Positions 43,781 to 53,821 of a stretch of DNA of 64,000 bases are shown one piece after another (within the stretch, counting starts at the first letter, position 1; each line of letters opens with the position of its first letter). The notes under the pieces were generated by a model. That model saw nothing but the letters and a program-made list of their open reading frames with translations, was not told the DNA's origin and did not search any database. Source of the DNA: Hydrogenophaga sp. (GTDB taxonomy: Bacteria > Pseudomonadota > Gammaproteobacteria > Burkholderiales > Burkholderiaceae_C); the NCBI RefSeq assembly GCF_011772445.1, contig NZ_WVZN01000005.1, positions 186,232-250,231 on the forward strand, in the 5' to 3' direction. The position numbers and the translations under genes were made by a program.

Positions 43781-44565
43781 GCGAGTCGCCGTCGACCACC
43801 TTCCCCGAAACGCAGGTACTGGCGACCAGCCGCCTGGAGGCCAACGGGCTCAAAAAGGCCTACGGCAGCCGCCTCGTCGTCAAGGACGTGTCGCTCGCGG
43901 TGGACAAGGGCGAAGTGGTTGGCCTGCTGGGGCCCAACGGCGCCGGCAAGACGACCTCGTTCTACATGCTCGTGGGCCTGCTGCGCGCCGACGGCGGGCA
44001 GATCCTGCTCGATGGCCAGTCGATCGAGCGCCTGCCCATCCACCGCCGCGCGCGCCTGGGCCTGGGGTACCTGCCGCAGGAGGCTTCCATCTTCCGCAAG
44101 CTCAGCGTGGCGCAGAACGTGCGCGCCGTGCTGGAACTGCAGGAGGACGCGCGCGGCCGCCCGCTGAGCACCGCCGCCATCGACGAGCGCCTGGACACGC
44201 TCTTGCGCGACCTGCACGTCGAGCACCTGCGCGATTCGCCCGCGCCCGCGTTGTCGGGAGGGGAGCGCCGCCGCGTCGAAATCGCGCGCGCCCTGGCCAC
44301 CGACCCGCGCTTCATCCTGCTCGACGAACCCTTCGCCGGCATCGACCCGATCGCCGTGATCGACATCCAGCGCATCATCGGTCACCTCAAGGCGCGCGGC
44401 ATCGGCGTGCTCATCACCGACCACAACGTGCGCGAGACCCTGGGCATCTGCGACCGCGCCTACATCATCAACGACGGCCACGTGCTCACCAGTGGCACGC
44501 CGTCGGAAATCGTCGAGAACGCCGACGTGCGCCGGGTGTACCTCGGCGAGCACTTCCGCATGTGA
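43777..44565 (+). CDS. lptB: LPS export ABC transporter ATP-binding protein LptB
   Basis: A 262-residue ABC ATPase that powers LPS extraction with LptFG. Walker [10 protein letters not shown] (residues 52–60), Q-loop [13 protein letters not shown], signature [15 protein letters not shown], Walker [14 protein letters not shown] and H-loop LITDHNVRE are all intact. GTG start overlaps the lptA stop (GTGA). It has about 20 more N-terminal residues than E. coli LptB. Confidence 0.97.
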   Translation: MSESPSTTFPETQVLATSRLEANGLKKAYGSRLVVKDVSLAVDKGEVVGLLGPNGAGKTTSFYMLVGLLRADGGQILLDGQSIERLPIHRRARLGLGYLPQEASIFRKLSVAQNVRAVLELQEDARGRPLSTAAIDERLDTLLRDLHVEHLRDSPAPALSGGERRRVEIARALATDPRFILLDEPFAGIDPIAVIDIQRIIGHLKARGIGVLITDHNVRETLGICDRAYIINDGHVLTSGTPSEIVENADVRRVYLGEHFRM

Positions 44566-44584
44566 CCACCGTGACTGGTCCGCG

Positions 44585-46182
<1,598 letters not shown>

Positions 46183-46186
<4 letters not shown>

Positions 46187-47463
46187 ACCAGCTCCAGCTT
46201 TTCCTCCCCTGCGCCGCCGGCGTGGAGGACTTCCTCGCCGCCGAGGTGCAGCGCATCACCGGCGTCGAGGCCATGCAGCGCTCGCGTGGTGGTGTCTCGC
46301 TGGAGGCCTCGTGGCGCGATGCGCTGCGCCTGAACCTGCACAGCCGGCTCGCGCAGCGCGTGCTGGTGCGCCTGTGGCACGGGCCGTACCGCGCCGAGCA
46401 GGACCTTTACACCGCAGCCGCCGAGGTGGCCTGGGAGATCTGGTTCACGCCGAAGCAGACCATCAAGGTCGAGTTGACCGCGCAGCACAGCCCGCTCAAA
46501 AGCCTGAACTTCGCCGCGCTGCGCATCAAGGACGCGGTGTGCGACCGCTTCCGCGACAAGCGTGGCGAGCGCCCCAGCGTGGACACGCAGCGGCCCGACG
46601 TGCGCCTGTTCGGTCACCTCACGGCCGAGACGCTCACGCTCTACATCGACACCACGGGCGAGCCGCTGTTCAAACGCGGCTGGCGCGAGGACAAGGGCGA
46701 CGCGCCCCTGAAGGAAACCCTGGCCGCCGCCATGATCGTGGCCACCGGCTGGGACACGCAGGCGCGCGAGGCCGCCACGCTGGCCGAAGTGCCGCCCCTG
46801 GTCGACCCCTGCTGCGGCAGCGGCACCGTGCCCATCGAGGCCGCGCAGATCGCGCTCAACATCGCGCCGGGTGGCCAGCGCCGTTTCGGTTTCGAGAAGC
46901 TGCTGCCCTTTCAGCCGCACGTGTGGCAGGCCCTGCGCGATGAAGCGCGTGCGGCCGAAAGGCCCTGGCCCGAGGGACAGGCGCCGATCGTCTTCGGCAG
47001 CGACGTGGCCTTCCGCATGGTCGACTTCGCCCAGCGCAACGCCGAGCGCGCGCGCGTGGCCCAGGCCATCGAGCTGCGCGGCGGCGACGCGCTGCAGCGA
47101 CTGCCGCCCAGCCCGCGCGCGGGGGTGCTGCTGCTCAACCCGCCGTATGGTGAGCGCATCGCGGCGGCGGGCGTGGCCGGCCGCAACGCGGCCGAGCGCG
47201 CGAGCGTGCGCGGCCGGGAACAGGCCCGCGACGAAGACGGCCAAGCCGCCGACGCCTTCTTCGAGCGCTTGGCCGCGCACTGGAAATCGCACTACGCCGG
47301 CTGGAGCGCCTGGCTGCTCACGCCCGACCTGAAGCTGCCCGGGCGCATGCGCTTCAAGGAGTCGCGCCGCGTGCCGCTGTGGAACGGGCCCATCGAGTGC
47401 CGTCTGTTCCGCTTCGACCTGACCGCGCGCGCCCCGCGCCCGGCGAACCCCGAGAAGGCCTGA
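46183..47463 (+). CDS. THUMP-domain class I SAM-dependent RNA methyltransferase (RlmL-type)
   Basis: A 426-residue RNA methyltransferase. The N-terminal ferredoxin-like/THUMP part (residues ~1–160, with LFLPCAAGVEDFLAAEVQRI) is followed by a Rossmann methyltransferase with LVDPCCGSGTVPIEAAQIA (SAM loop), VFGSDVAFRMVDFAQRNAER and the catalytic LLLNPPYGERI. It matches the N-terminal half of E. coli RlmL, which makes m2G2445 in 23S rRNA. The start is TTG, overlapping the rpoN stop (TTGA). Confidence 0.92.
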
Positions 47464-47465
47464 GG

Positions 47466-47891
47466 ATGGACCAGGTCGTCATCGACACCAACGTCGTGCT
47501 CGACCTGTTCGTTTTCGACGACCCTGCCGTGGCGCCGCTGCGCGCGGCGCTGGCGCATGGACGCGTCACCTGGATCGCGACGGCGGCGATGCGTGACGAG
47601 TTGCGGCGCGTGCTGGACTACCCGCACCTCGCGCGCCGACTTGACGACGCCGGGAGCGATGCCGTGCTGGCCGCCTTCGATCGCCATGTCCGCCGCCTTG
47701 AACCGGCCGACAAGTCGCCCTTCACCTGTCGCGACCCGGACGACCAGCGTTTCATCGACCTCGCCGTGGCCCACGGCGCGGCCCTGCTGAGCAAGGACAC
47801 GCAGGTGCTGGCGCTGGCGCGCCGCCTCGCACGGGTCGGTGTGCAGGTGACCCGTTCGTGGGCGCCGCAGGCCGAGAGGGCGGGCGCATGA
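47466..47891 (+). CDS. PIN-domain protein (putative toxin-like ribonuclease, COG1569 type)
   Basis: A 141-residue PIN-domain protein. Acidic metal ligands are visible: D7 in VVIDTNVVLD, the Glu in MRDELRRVL, and the Asp pair in CRDPDDQRFIDLAV. PIN domains are Mg-dependent RNases often acting as VapC toxins. No antitoxin gene lies beside it, and it sits inside an apparent operon with the methyltransferase (3 bases upstream) and overlaps the next gene by ATGA, so a housekeeping RNA role is as likely as a toxin–antitoxin role. Confidence 0.85.
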   Translation: MDQVVIDTNVVLDLFVFDDPAVAPLRAALAHGRVTWIATAAMRDELRRVLDYPHLARRLDDAGSDAVLAAFDRHVRRLEPADKSPFTCRDPDDQRFIDLAVAHGAALLSKDTQVLALARRLARVGVQVTRSWAPQAERAGA

Positions 47892-48775
47892 ACGCCTGGC
47901 GCGCCGCGGGCCTGGCGGGCCTGTTGACTGCCCTGCCACCCGCCTGGGCCGACGACGAGCCGCGCTGCGGCCCCATCGGCCCGGCCGGCCAGCAGCGCTG
48001 CGCCATGCCCGACGGTTCCACCCTTCAGCGCGCAATGAGCGCCGATGGACGCCGTGCCATGGCCTTGTTGCGCCGCTGGAGCGACGGCAGCCTGGCCGAG
48101 CTGCGCTGCGCCCCGACCAGCCTGCTGCCCGAGGACCGCGAGCCCTGTGGCCATGGCGGCGAACTCGCCGAGGTCACGCTCTACGGCGAACCCGGCAAAC
48201 CGCTGGGCACCCTGAGCCACCGGCGCGGTGTGCTGATGCGCCAGGTCATCGTGAATCCTCAGGGTGGGGTGGTGCGCAGCGAGGAGTTCGTCGACAACAC
48301 CCTCGCGCCCGACCGCCGCATCAAGCGCGTCTACTACCCCTCGGGCCGCCTGCGTCACGAGATCGACCTGGTCGAGCCCCCACCCGAGCAGTACCACGGC
48401 CGCGAGGGCGTGGGGCGCGAGTTCGCCGAGTCGGGCCAGGTCACGCAGGAGGTGGAGTGGGTCGGCGGGCGCGAGCGGCGCATCCGCCAGTGGCACCTCA
48501 ATGGCCAGCTCAAGCTGGAGCAGACCATCCGCCACCTGGGCCGCGACGAGTTGCGCGAGACGCGCAGCTTCTACGAGGACGGCACCGAAGCCGCCCTCAA
48601 CCGCGAGCGCAACGGCCGCCTGTTCGGCTGGCAGCAGTACCACGCGCCTGGCGGCGCCATGCAGCGCGAAGAGGAATACGGAGAGCGTGGCGTGCTGCTG
48701 CGCCGCAAGCTCTACGACCCGCGCGGCCGCCTGCTGCGCGACGAGCGCGTGAACGAGGACCCGTCGCGCAGTTGA
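47888..48775 (+). CDS. Secreted YwqK/MORN-like repeat protein of unknown function
   Basis: A 295-residue protein with a signal peptide (AGLLTALPPAWA). The body has repeated two-strand units: KRVYYPSGRLRHEI, IRQWHLNGQLKLEQT, ETRSFYEDGTEAALN, GWQQYHAPGGAMQREEEY, LRRKLYDPRGRLLRDE. This pattern (aromatic, then x-x-G-x-L/xx-E) is that of MORN/YwqK antitoxin-type repeats. Function unknown; it may be a periplasmic beta-sheet scaffold. It overlaps the PIN gene by ATGA. Confidence 0.7.
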   Translation: MNAWRAAGLAGLLTALPPAWADDEPRCGPIGPAGQQRCAMPDGSTLQRAMSADGRRAMALLRRWSDGSLAELRCAPTSLLPEDREPCGHGGELAEVTLYGEPGKPLGTLSHRRGVLMRQVIVNPQGGVVRSEEFVDNTLAPDRRIKRVYYPSGRLRHEIDLVEPPPEQYHGREGVGREFAESGQVTQEVEWVGGRERRIRQWHLNGQLKLEQTIRHLGRDELRETRSFYEDGTEAALNRERNGRLFGWQQYHAPGGAMQREEEYGERGVLLRRKLYDPRGRLLRDERVNEDPSRS

Positions 48776-48787
48776 GGCGCGGCCTCA
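48773..48787. terminator. Hairpin built from two convergent stop codons
   Basis: TGAGGC-GCG-GCCTCA is a perfect inverted repeat that contains both the plus-strand TGA (48773–48775) and the minus-strand stop (48785–48787). It may help terminate both genes, though no T-run is present. Confidence 0.45.
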
Positions 48788-50410
48788 GACCTGCTGAGAG
48801 AAGCTGTCGGCGCTCGCTCGCCGCCACCACGTGGTGAACACGGCGTGCTCGCCTTCGGCGTCGTTGTCCAGCAGCGCGCCCGGCGAGGTGGTGGGCAGCA
48901 GGTTGGCCAGCAGGCGCACCTCGTTGTCGTTCACACGGCGCACCATGTGCTGCGCGCTGATCTCGCCGGGGTGTTGCAGGCCGGCAGCCTGCACCAGCTC
49001 CTTCAGCGCCTTCAGTGTGTTCTGGTGGTAGCGCCAGACGCGCTCGGCCTTGTCGGGCACCACCAGCGCCTGCTGGCGCAGCGGGTCCTGCGCCGTCACA
49101 CCCGTGGGGCACTGGCCGGTGTGGCAGTGCTGGGCCTGGATGCAGCCCAGCGCGAACATGAAGCCGCGCGCGCTGTTGCACCAGTCGGCGCCGATGGCGA
49201 TGGCGCGCGCGATATCGAAGGCGCTCACCACCTTGCCCGCGCAGCCGATGCGGATGCGGTCGCGCAGGTTCACGCCCACCAGCGTGTTGTGCACCAGGCG
49301 CAGGCCTTCCTGCAGCGGCGCGCCCACGTGGTCGGTGAACTCCAGCGGCGCTGCGCCGGTGCCACCCTCGGCGCCATCGACCACGATGAAGTCGGGCGTG
49401 ATGCCGCTCTTCTGCATGGCCTTGACCATGGCGAACCATTCCCATGGGTGGCCGATGCAGAGCTTGAAGCCGACCGGCTTGCCGCCCGAGAGCGAGCGCA
49501 GCTTGGCGATGAATTCCATCAGCTCCATCGGCGTGGAGAACGCGCTGTGCGCCGCGGGCGAGATGCAGTCCACCGCCTCGGGCACACCGCGTGCGGCCGC
49601 GATCTCGGCCGTGACCTTGGCGCCCGGCAGCACCCCGCCATGGCCGGGCTTGGCGCCCTGGCTCAGCTTGATCTCGATCATCTTCACTTGCGGGTCGAGC
49701 GCGTTGGCGGCGAACCTCTCCGCGCTGAACGCACCGTCGTCGTCGCGGCAGCCGAAGTAGCCCGAACCGATCTCCCAGATCAAATCGCCGCCGTGCAGGC
49801 GGTGCCAGGCCGAGATCGAGCCTTCGCCCGTGTCGTGCGCGAAGCCGCCGCGCTGCGCGCCCGCGTTGAGCGCCTGGATCGCGTTGGCCGACAGCGCGCC
49901 GAAGCTCATGGCCGAGATGTTGAACACGCTGGCCTCGTAGGGCTGCGCGCAGTCGGGGCCGCCGATGCGCACGCGAAAGTCGTGCGAGGGCAGGCTGGTC
50001 GGCGCGATCGAGTGGTTGATCCACTCGTGCCCGTTGCTCAGCATGTCGACCTGGCTGCCGAAGGGGCGCTTGTCGGTCTCGCCCTTGGCGCGTGCGTAGA
50101 CCAGGCTGCGCTGGGCGCGCGAGAAGGGTTGCGCCTCGGTGTCGCTCTCGATGAAGTACTGGCGCATCTCGGGCCGGATGTACTCCAGCATGAAGCGCAG
50201 GTGGCCGATCACCGGGTAGTTGCGCAGGATCGAGCTGCGCGTCTGGCGCAGGTCCCACAGGCCCAGCAGCGTGAGCGCACCGAACAGCAGGAACCAGACG
50301 CCGCCGACGCCGAACGCCACCAAGGTGAACAGGCTCAGCAGCGCGATGAAGGCGCACAGGCCGAGCGCGGTGTAGCGCACCGGGTAGATGGCGTTGAGTC
50401 GGTCAAGCAT
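48785..50410 (-). CDS. FMN-binding glutamate synthase family protein
   Basis: A 541-residue membrane-anchored protein with the FMN-binding barrel of the glutamate synthase large subunit but no amidotransferase domain. Two N-terminal hydrophobic helices (residues ~12–50, LCAFIALLSLFTLVAFGVGG and VWFLLFGALTLLGLW) precede the barrel. Seen: NISAMSFGALSANAIQALN, HDTGEGSISAWH, KLSQGAKPGHGG, VDGAEGGTGAAPLEF, and the cysteine cluster ALGCIQAQHCHTGQCPTGV that would hold a 3Fe-4S centre. True reaction is unknown. The frame runs open far upstream; MLDRLNAIYPVRY at 50410 is the family start. Confidence 0.9.
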   Translation of the reverse strand: MLDRLNAIYPVRYTALGLCAFIALLSLFTLVAFGVGGVWFLLFGALTLLGLWDLRQTRSSILRNYPVIGHLRFMLEYIRPEMRQYFIESDTEAQPFSRAQRSLVYARAKGETDKRPFGSQVDMLSNGHEWINHSIAPTSLPSHDFRVRIGGPDCAQPYEASVFNISAMSFGALSANAIQALNAGAQRGGFAHDTGEGSISAWHRLHGGDLIWEIGSGYFGCRDDDGAFSAERFAANALDPQVKMIEIKLSQGAKPGHGGVLPGAKVTAEIAAARGVPEAVDCISPAAHSAFSTPMELMEFIAKLRSLSGGKPVGFKLCIGHPWEWFAMVKAMQKSGITPDFIVVDGAEGGTGAAPLEFTDHVGAPLQEGLRLVHNTLVGVNLRDRIRIGCAGKVVSAFDIARAIAIGADWCNSARGFMFALGCIQAQHCHTGQCPTGVTAQDPLRQQALVVPDKAERVWRYHQNTLKALKELVQAAGLQHPGEISAQHMVRRVNDNEVRLLANLLPTTSPGALLDNDAEGEHAVFTTWWRRASADSFSQQV

Positions 50411-50568
50411 GGGCGTTCGTCGTCTGGTCGGGGGCAAAAAATCCTGCATGCGCATTATTGGGGCGTGTTTTGAACAAGCGAACAATGGCTTGAATTCAGA
50501 CACCACCGCGCGCGCCGGGCAGGCGACGCGCAGCCGGTTTTCCAGGGCCTGCCGCGAAGGAGATCGCC

Positions 50569-50772
50569 ATGTTTCCCATCCTGATGGACGAGCCCGATGC
50601 CATGACCGTGAAACCCGGCGTCTGGCAAAGCCTGCAGAACGCCTGGCGCAGCGTGTACGAAGCGCCGGCACCGGCCACGCACCAGTCACCGGTCGAACAG
50701 GCCCCAAGTCCGAGCGCGCTGGCCTCGCTGGCCATGGGCCCGGCTGCGCCCTCGGGGCACACGCGCCACTGA
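50569..50772 (+). CDS. Small hypothetical protein
   Basis: A 67-residue protein starting MFPILMDEPDAM, then VKPGVWQSLQNAWRSVYEA and an Ala/Pro-rich tail. An AAGGAGA site 5 bases before the ATG supports translation. It has no motif that I recognise. It lies between the glutamate synthase-like gene (divergent, 158 bases away) and the SEC-C protein gene 76 bases downstream on the same strand. Confidence 0.6.
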   Translation: MFPILMDEPDAMTVKPGVWQSLQNAWRSVYEAPAPATHQSPVEQAPSPSALASLAMGPAAPSGHTRH

Positions 50773-50848
50773 AACCCGGCAAGCCGCACCCGGGCCGCGC
50801 GATGGGCGGCACTACACTGTCGGGCCCATTCCCGAGCGCCGCCCGCCG

Positions 50849-51640
50849 ATGACCACCGACCCCGATTCCGCCTTGCAGGCCAGTGACTTTGACGAGCTCG
50901 ACGCCATCCTGGACGAGCTCGCCGCCCTGGGCGGGGATGTGCCTCCGTGGGAATACCTGGACGGTGCCCTGACGGCCCTGGTGTGCACGCGCCGGCCCGT
51001 GCCGCCGGCCGAGTGGTTGCCCGTGCTGCTGGGCACCGGTCCGCTGCCCACGGTGCCGCACGCCGACGGGGTGCATTTCCCGAACACCGCCCGCTACGAG
51101 CGTTTCATGGCGCTGTGGGCCCGCCGCGAGGCCGAGGTGCGCCAGGCACTGGGCACCGAGGTGGGCACGCTCGACGACGAACGCGCCTACCACCCCGAAG
51201 TGGTCGATCTGCGCGGTGCCGTGGCCGCCATGCCCGAGGGCGAGCGCCCCGCGGGCGACGAGCCGCTGCCTTCGTACGCGCAGGCCTGGGCCGAGGGCTT
51301 CTTCGACGTGGTGGAGCAATGGGCCGAGGAGTGGGTGCCGCCGCGCGACAAGGAAACCGCGCGCTGGATCGCCGAGGCGCTGGAGACCATCGGCGCGCTC
51401 ACGGACGACGACCGCGGCGTGCCGACGCAGAACCTGCACGACGAAGAGGCCGCGCCCAGCGTGAGCGACGCGCGGCTCGACCAGTTCTACGGCGCGGTCT
51501 GGGCCGTGTACGAGCTGTACCGCATCTGGACCGCGCTGGGCCCGCGCGCCGAGCCGCTGCGCCAGGCCGCCACGCCCGGGCGCAACGACCCCTGCTGGTG
51601 CGGCAGCGGCAAGAAGTTCAAGAAGTGCCACGGCGCCTGA
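50849..51640 (+). CDS. UPF0149/YecA-family protein with SEC-C zinc motif
   Basis: A 263-residue protein. The N-terminal ~190 residues match UPF0149 (YgfB/YecA): ALGGDVPPWEYLDGALTALV and SYAQAWAEGFFDVVEQWAEEW. The last 20 residues are a SEC-C motif, GRNDPCWCGSGKKFKKCHG, with the CxC–x8–CH zinc ligands, as in SecA. In E. coli YecA this motif binds metal and ribosomes; a similar role is inferred here. Confidence 0.88.
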   Translation: MTTDPDSALQASDFDELDAILDELAALGGDVPPWEYLDGALTALVCTRRPVPPAEWLPVLLGTGPLPTVPHADGVHFPNTARYERFMALWARREAEVRQALGTEVGTLDDERAYHPEVVDLRGAVAAMPEGERPAGDEPLPSYAQAWAEGFFDVVEQWAEEWVPPRDKETARWIAEALETIGALTDDDRGVPTQNLHDEEAAPSVSDARLDQFYGAVWAVYELYRIWTALGPRAEPLRQAATPGRNDPCWCGSGKKFKKCHGA

Positions 51641-51673
51641 GGGCGCCTGGGGAGCGTTCGAGGCCGCCGGGCT

Positions 51674-52336
51674 TCAGCCGAGGATCTCGAACGGCCCGCC
51701 CTTGTCGATCGCGCGGCGGTAGGCGGGGCGGTCGTGGATGCGGCGCAGCCAGTCCATCAGGCGCGGGCGCTTCGCATCAAGCCCGCCCCGAGCCACGGCC
51801 GCTTCCACCGGAAAGCTCATCTGAACGTCGGCGGCGCTGAAGGACTGCCCGGCGAACCACGGGCCGCTGGCCAGCTCGGCTTCGAGGAAGTCCAGGTGCT
51901 GCGTCAGGTTGGGCGTGATGAAGCGGCGCTTGACCTTGGCCGAGATGGCTTTCGCCACAGGCCGGACGATCAGTGGCGCCTTCTCCACCTGGTCGAACAC
52001 CAGTTTCAGCAGCAGCGGCGGCATCAGCGAGCCTTCGGCGTAGTGCATCCAGTAGCGGTAGCGCAGGAACTCGGGTGAGGCGGGGTCGGGCCGCAACTGC
52101 GGGCCGTGGCGCTCCACCAGGGTTTCCAGGATGGCGCCGGATTCGGCCAGCACCAGCGCGCCATCGGTGACCACGGGCGATTTGCCCAGCGGGTGCACGC
52201 GCTTGAGCTCCGGCGGCGCGAGCATGGTCCGGCGGTCGCGTTCGTAGCGCACGATCTCGTAGGGCAGGCCCAGCTCTTCCAGGAGCCAGAGCACGCGCTG
52301 CGAGCGCGAGTGGTTGAGGTGGTGGACGCGAATCAT
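51674..52336 (-). CDS. Glutathione S-transferase family protein
   Basis: A 220-residue GST resembling yeast Gtt1/plant-type GST. N-terminal thioredoxin fold: MIRVHHLNHSRSQRVLWLLEELGLPYEIV (seen over residues 1–29), HPLGKSPVVTDGALVLAESGAILETL with the conserved ES-G binding motif. The helical C-terminal domain has SAADVQMSFPVEAAVARGG. Start MIRVHHLN chosen over an open 19-codon extension. The gene is 22 bases downstream of the DUF3597 gene on the same strand. Confidence 0.9.
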   Translation of the reverse strand: MIRVHHLNHSRSQRVLWLLEELGLPYEIVRYERDRRTMLAPPELKRVHPLGKSPVVTDGALVLAESGAILETLVERHGPQLRPDPASPEFLRYRYWMHYAEGSLMPPLLLKLVFDQVEKAPLIVRPVAKAISAKVKRRFITPNLTQHLDFLEAELASGPWFAGQSFSAADVQMSFPVEAAVARGGLDAKRPRLMDWLRRIHDRPAYRRAIDKGGPFEILG

Positions 52337-52358
52337 GCGGGCAGTCGAAACCGCTCGT

Positions 52359-52775
52359 TCAGTCCAGCAACTCCTTGGGCACGTTGCCCCCATTGGCCGC
52401 GATGTGGCCGAGCACGTTCTTGTGCAGCCATACGTTCATCTTGGCCGAGTCGTTCATGTACTCGTCGGGGCAGTAGAGCTCCTTGGCCAGTTCCTTGCGC
52501 GCCTGCAGGCTGCTGTCCATGTCGAGCAGCTTGAGCAGGTCGACGATGGAGGTTTTCCAGTTGAGCTTTTGCGGGTTGGCGGCGGCGCGCTTTTCCAGTT
52601 GCGCGACCACGTCCACCATGGCGATGGGGTTGACCACGGCCGGCGCGGGTGCCGTGGTGGCCGGTGCCGGGCTGGGTGCGGCCATGGGCGCCGGCGCTGG
52701 CGCCGAGGCGGTCGGCGTGGCCGCATTGGCGGTGGACAGGCCCAGCTTGTCGAGGATGGTCGTGAAGAACCCCAT
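52359..52775 (-). CDS. DUF3597 domain protein
   Basis: A 138-residue protein: a short amphipathic N-terminus (MGFFTTILDKLGL), a ~40-residue Ala/Pro-rich linker, and a C-terminal helical domain (VDVVAQLEKRAAANPQKLNW, SIVDLLKLLDMDSSLQARKELAKEL, MNVWLHKNVLGHIAANGG) matching the DUF3597/LysM-associated family. Function unknown. GGAGA stands before the start. It may be co-transcribed with the GST gene 22 bases downstream. Confidence 0.85.
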   Translation of the reverse strand: MGFFTTILDKLGLSTANAATPTASAPAPAPMAAPSPAPATTAPAPAVVNPIAMVDVVAQLEKRAAANPQKLNWKTSIVDLLKLLDMDSSLQARKELAKELYCPDEYMNDSAKMNVWLHKNVLGHIAANGGNVPKELLD

Positions 52776-52839
52776 GGCGATCTCCTGAAGTCGTTGCTTG
52801 GCCGGCCAGTATAGGAGTGGGGGATGACGCCTGGGGCAT

Positions 52840-53730
52840 TCAACCCAGCGCGCCGGGCAGGGATGCCGCGAGCCCGTCCCACACCGCGCGCACGCGCGGG
52901 TTGCTTCGGATCTCGCGGTGCACCGCCAGCCACATGGGCAGCGGCGGGATCGGCAGCCCCGGCAACAGGGGCACCAGCTCGGCGTGCTGGCGCGCCGCGT
53001 AGCGCGCAAGGAAGCCGATGCCGGCGCCCGCGCGCACCAGCGCCTCGTGCGCGATGAGGTCGTCGGTGCGCAGCGCGAAGTGTTCGCGCGTGACCGCATG
53101 CCCCAGCGCCGCGAAGCCACGCACGATGTCGGTCTGGCGGTCGTTGCCGATCAGCTCGTGCTGCAGCAGGTCGGTGGGCTGACGCGGCGTGCCGCGGCGG
53201 CGCAGGTAGTCGCGGTGGGCGTAGGCGCCGATGGCCACCTGGCCCACCCGCCGGCTCACCAGCGAACCCTGGTCCGGGGGCACCATGCGGATGGCGATGT
53301 CGGCGTCGCGCTGCAGCAGGTTGCTCACCGCGTTGCTCACCACCAGTTCGATCTGCACGTCGGGCAGGGCCGCGCGCAGCTGCACGAGCAGCGGGGGCAG
53401 CAGCGTGCAGGCCACGGGCTGGCTGGCGCTCAGGCGCACGGCACCCTGCAGGCCGTGCTGCGCGCCGCTGGCGCGTCGCGCGAGCTGGGCGGCGGCGGCG
53501 GCCATGCCGCGCGCCGATTCGGCCAGCCGCAGGGCGTCGGGCGTGGGAATCAGGCCGCGCCCGGTCCGCTCGAACAGCGTCAGGCCGAGCTGAGCCTCCA
53601 GCTCGGCGATGTGCCGGCCCACGGTGGGCTGGTGCAGGCCAAGGGCGCGCGCAGCGCCCATGAGACTGCCCTGGTCGAGCGCGGCCAGGAACGAGCGGAT
53701 CAGCGACCAGTTGAAGCCTGGGTCATTCAT
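52840..53730 (-). CDS. LysR-family transcriptional regulator
   Basis: A 296-residue LysR regulator. HTH: SLIRSFLAALDQGSLMGAARALGLHQPTVGRHIAELEAQLGLTLF (residues ~9–53). Effector domain: VRLSASQPVACTLLPPLLVQ and DADIAIRMVPPDQGSLVSR. It diverges from the nitroreductase-like gene 91 bases away, its probable target. A TTGATGTTCGTCAA dyad lies in between. Confidence 0.9.
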   Translation of the reverse strand: MNDPGFNWSLIRSFLAALDQGSLMGAARALGLHQPTVGRHIAELEAQLGLTLFERTGRGLIPTPDALRLAESARGMAAAAAQLARRASGAQHGLQGAVRLSASQPVACTLLPPLLVQLRAALPDVQIELVVSNAVSNLLQRDADIAIRMVPPDQGSLVSRRVGQVAIGAYAHRDYLRRRGTPRQPTDLLQHELIGNDRQTDIVRGFAALGHAVTREHFALRTDDLIAHEALVRAGAGIGFLARYAARQHAELVPLLPGLPIPPLPMWLAVHREIRSNPRVRAVWDGLAASLPGALG

Positions 53731-53747
53731 TTCTGCATGGCTGGTGT

Positions 53748-53761
53748 TTGATGTTCGTCAA
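53748..53761. promoter_or_regulatory. Candidate LysR box between divergent LysR and nitroreductase genes
   Basis: TTGA-N6-TCAA (TTGATGTTCGTCAA) is an inverted repeat that also satisfies the LysR T-N11-A rule. It sits 17 bases from the LysR start and 60 bases from the nitroreductase start. Confidence 0.45.
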
Positions 53762-53821
53762 TTGTTGTTGAGGGCCGGGCTTTCGACAATGGCGCCATCC
53801 ACCAGCCACCAGGAGCCCACC

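Noticed and set aside
47466-47891. A VapBC toxin–antitoxin module
   Set aside because: No small antitoxin gene lies upstream or downstream; the PIN gene is embedded between an RNA methyltransferase and an exported protein.
48785-51631. A 948-codon minus-strand frame extending the glutamate-synthase-like protein upstream
   Set aside because: The extra ~400 codons are antisense to the SEC-C gene and the small gene at 50569 and are not protein-like; the family start is at 50410.
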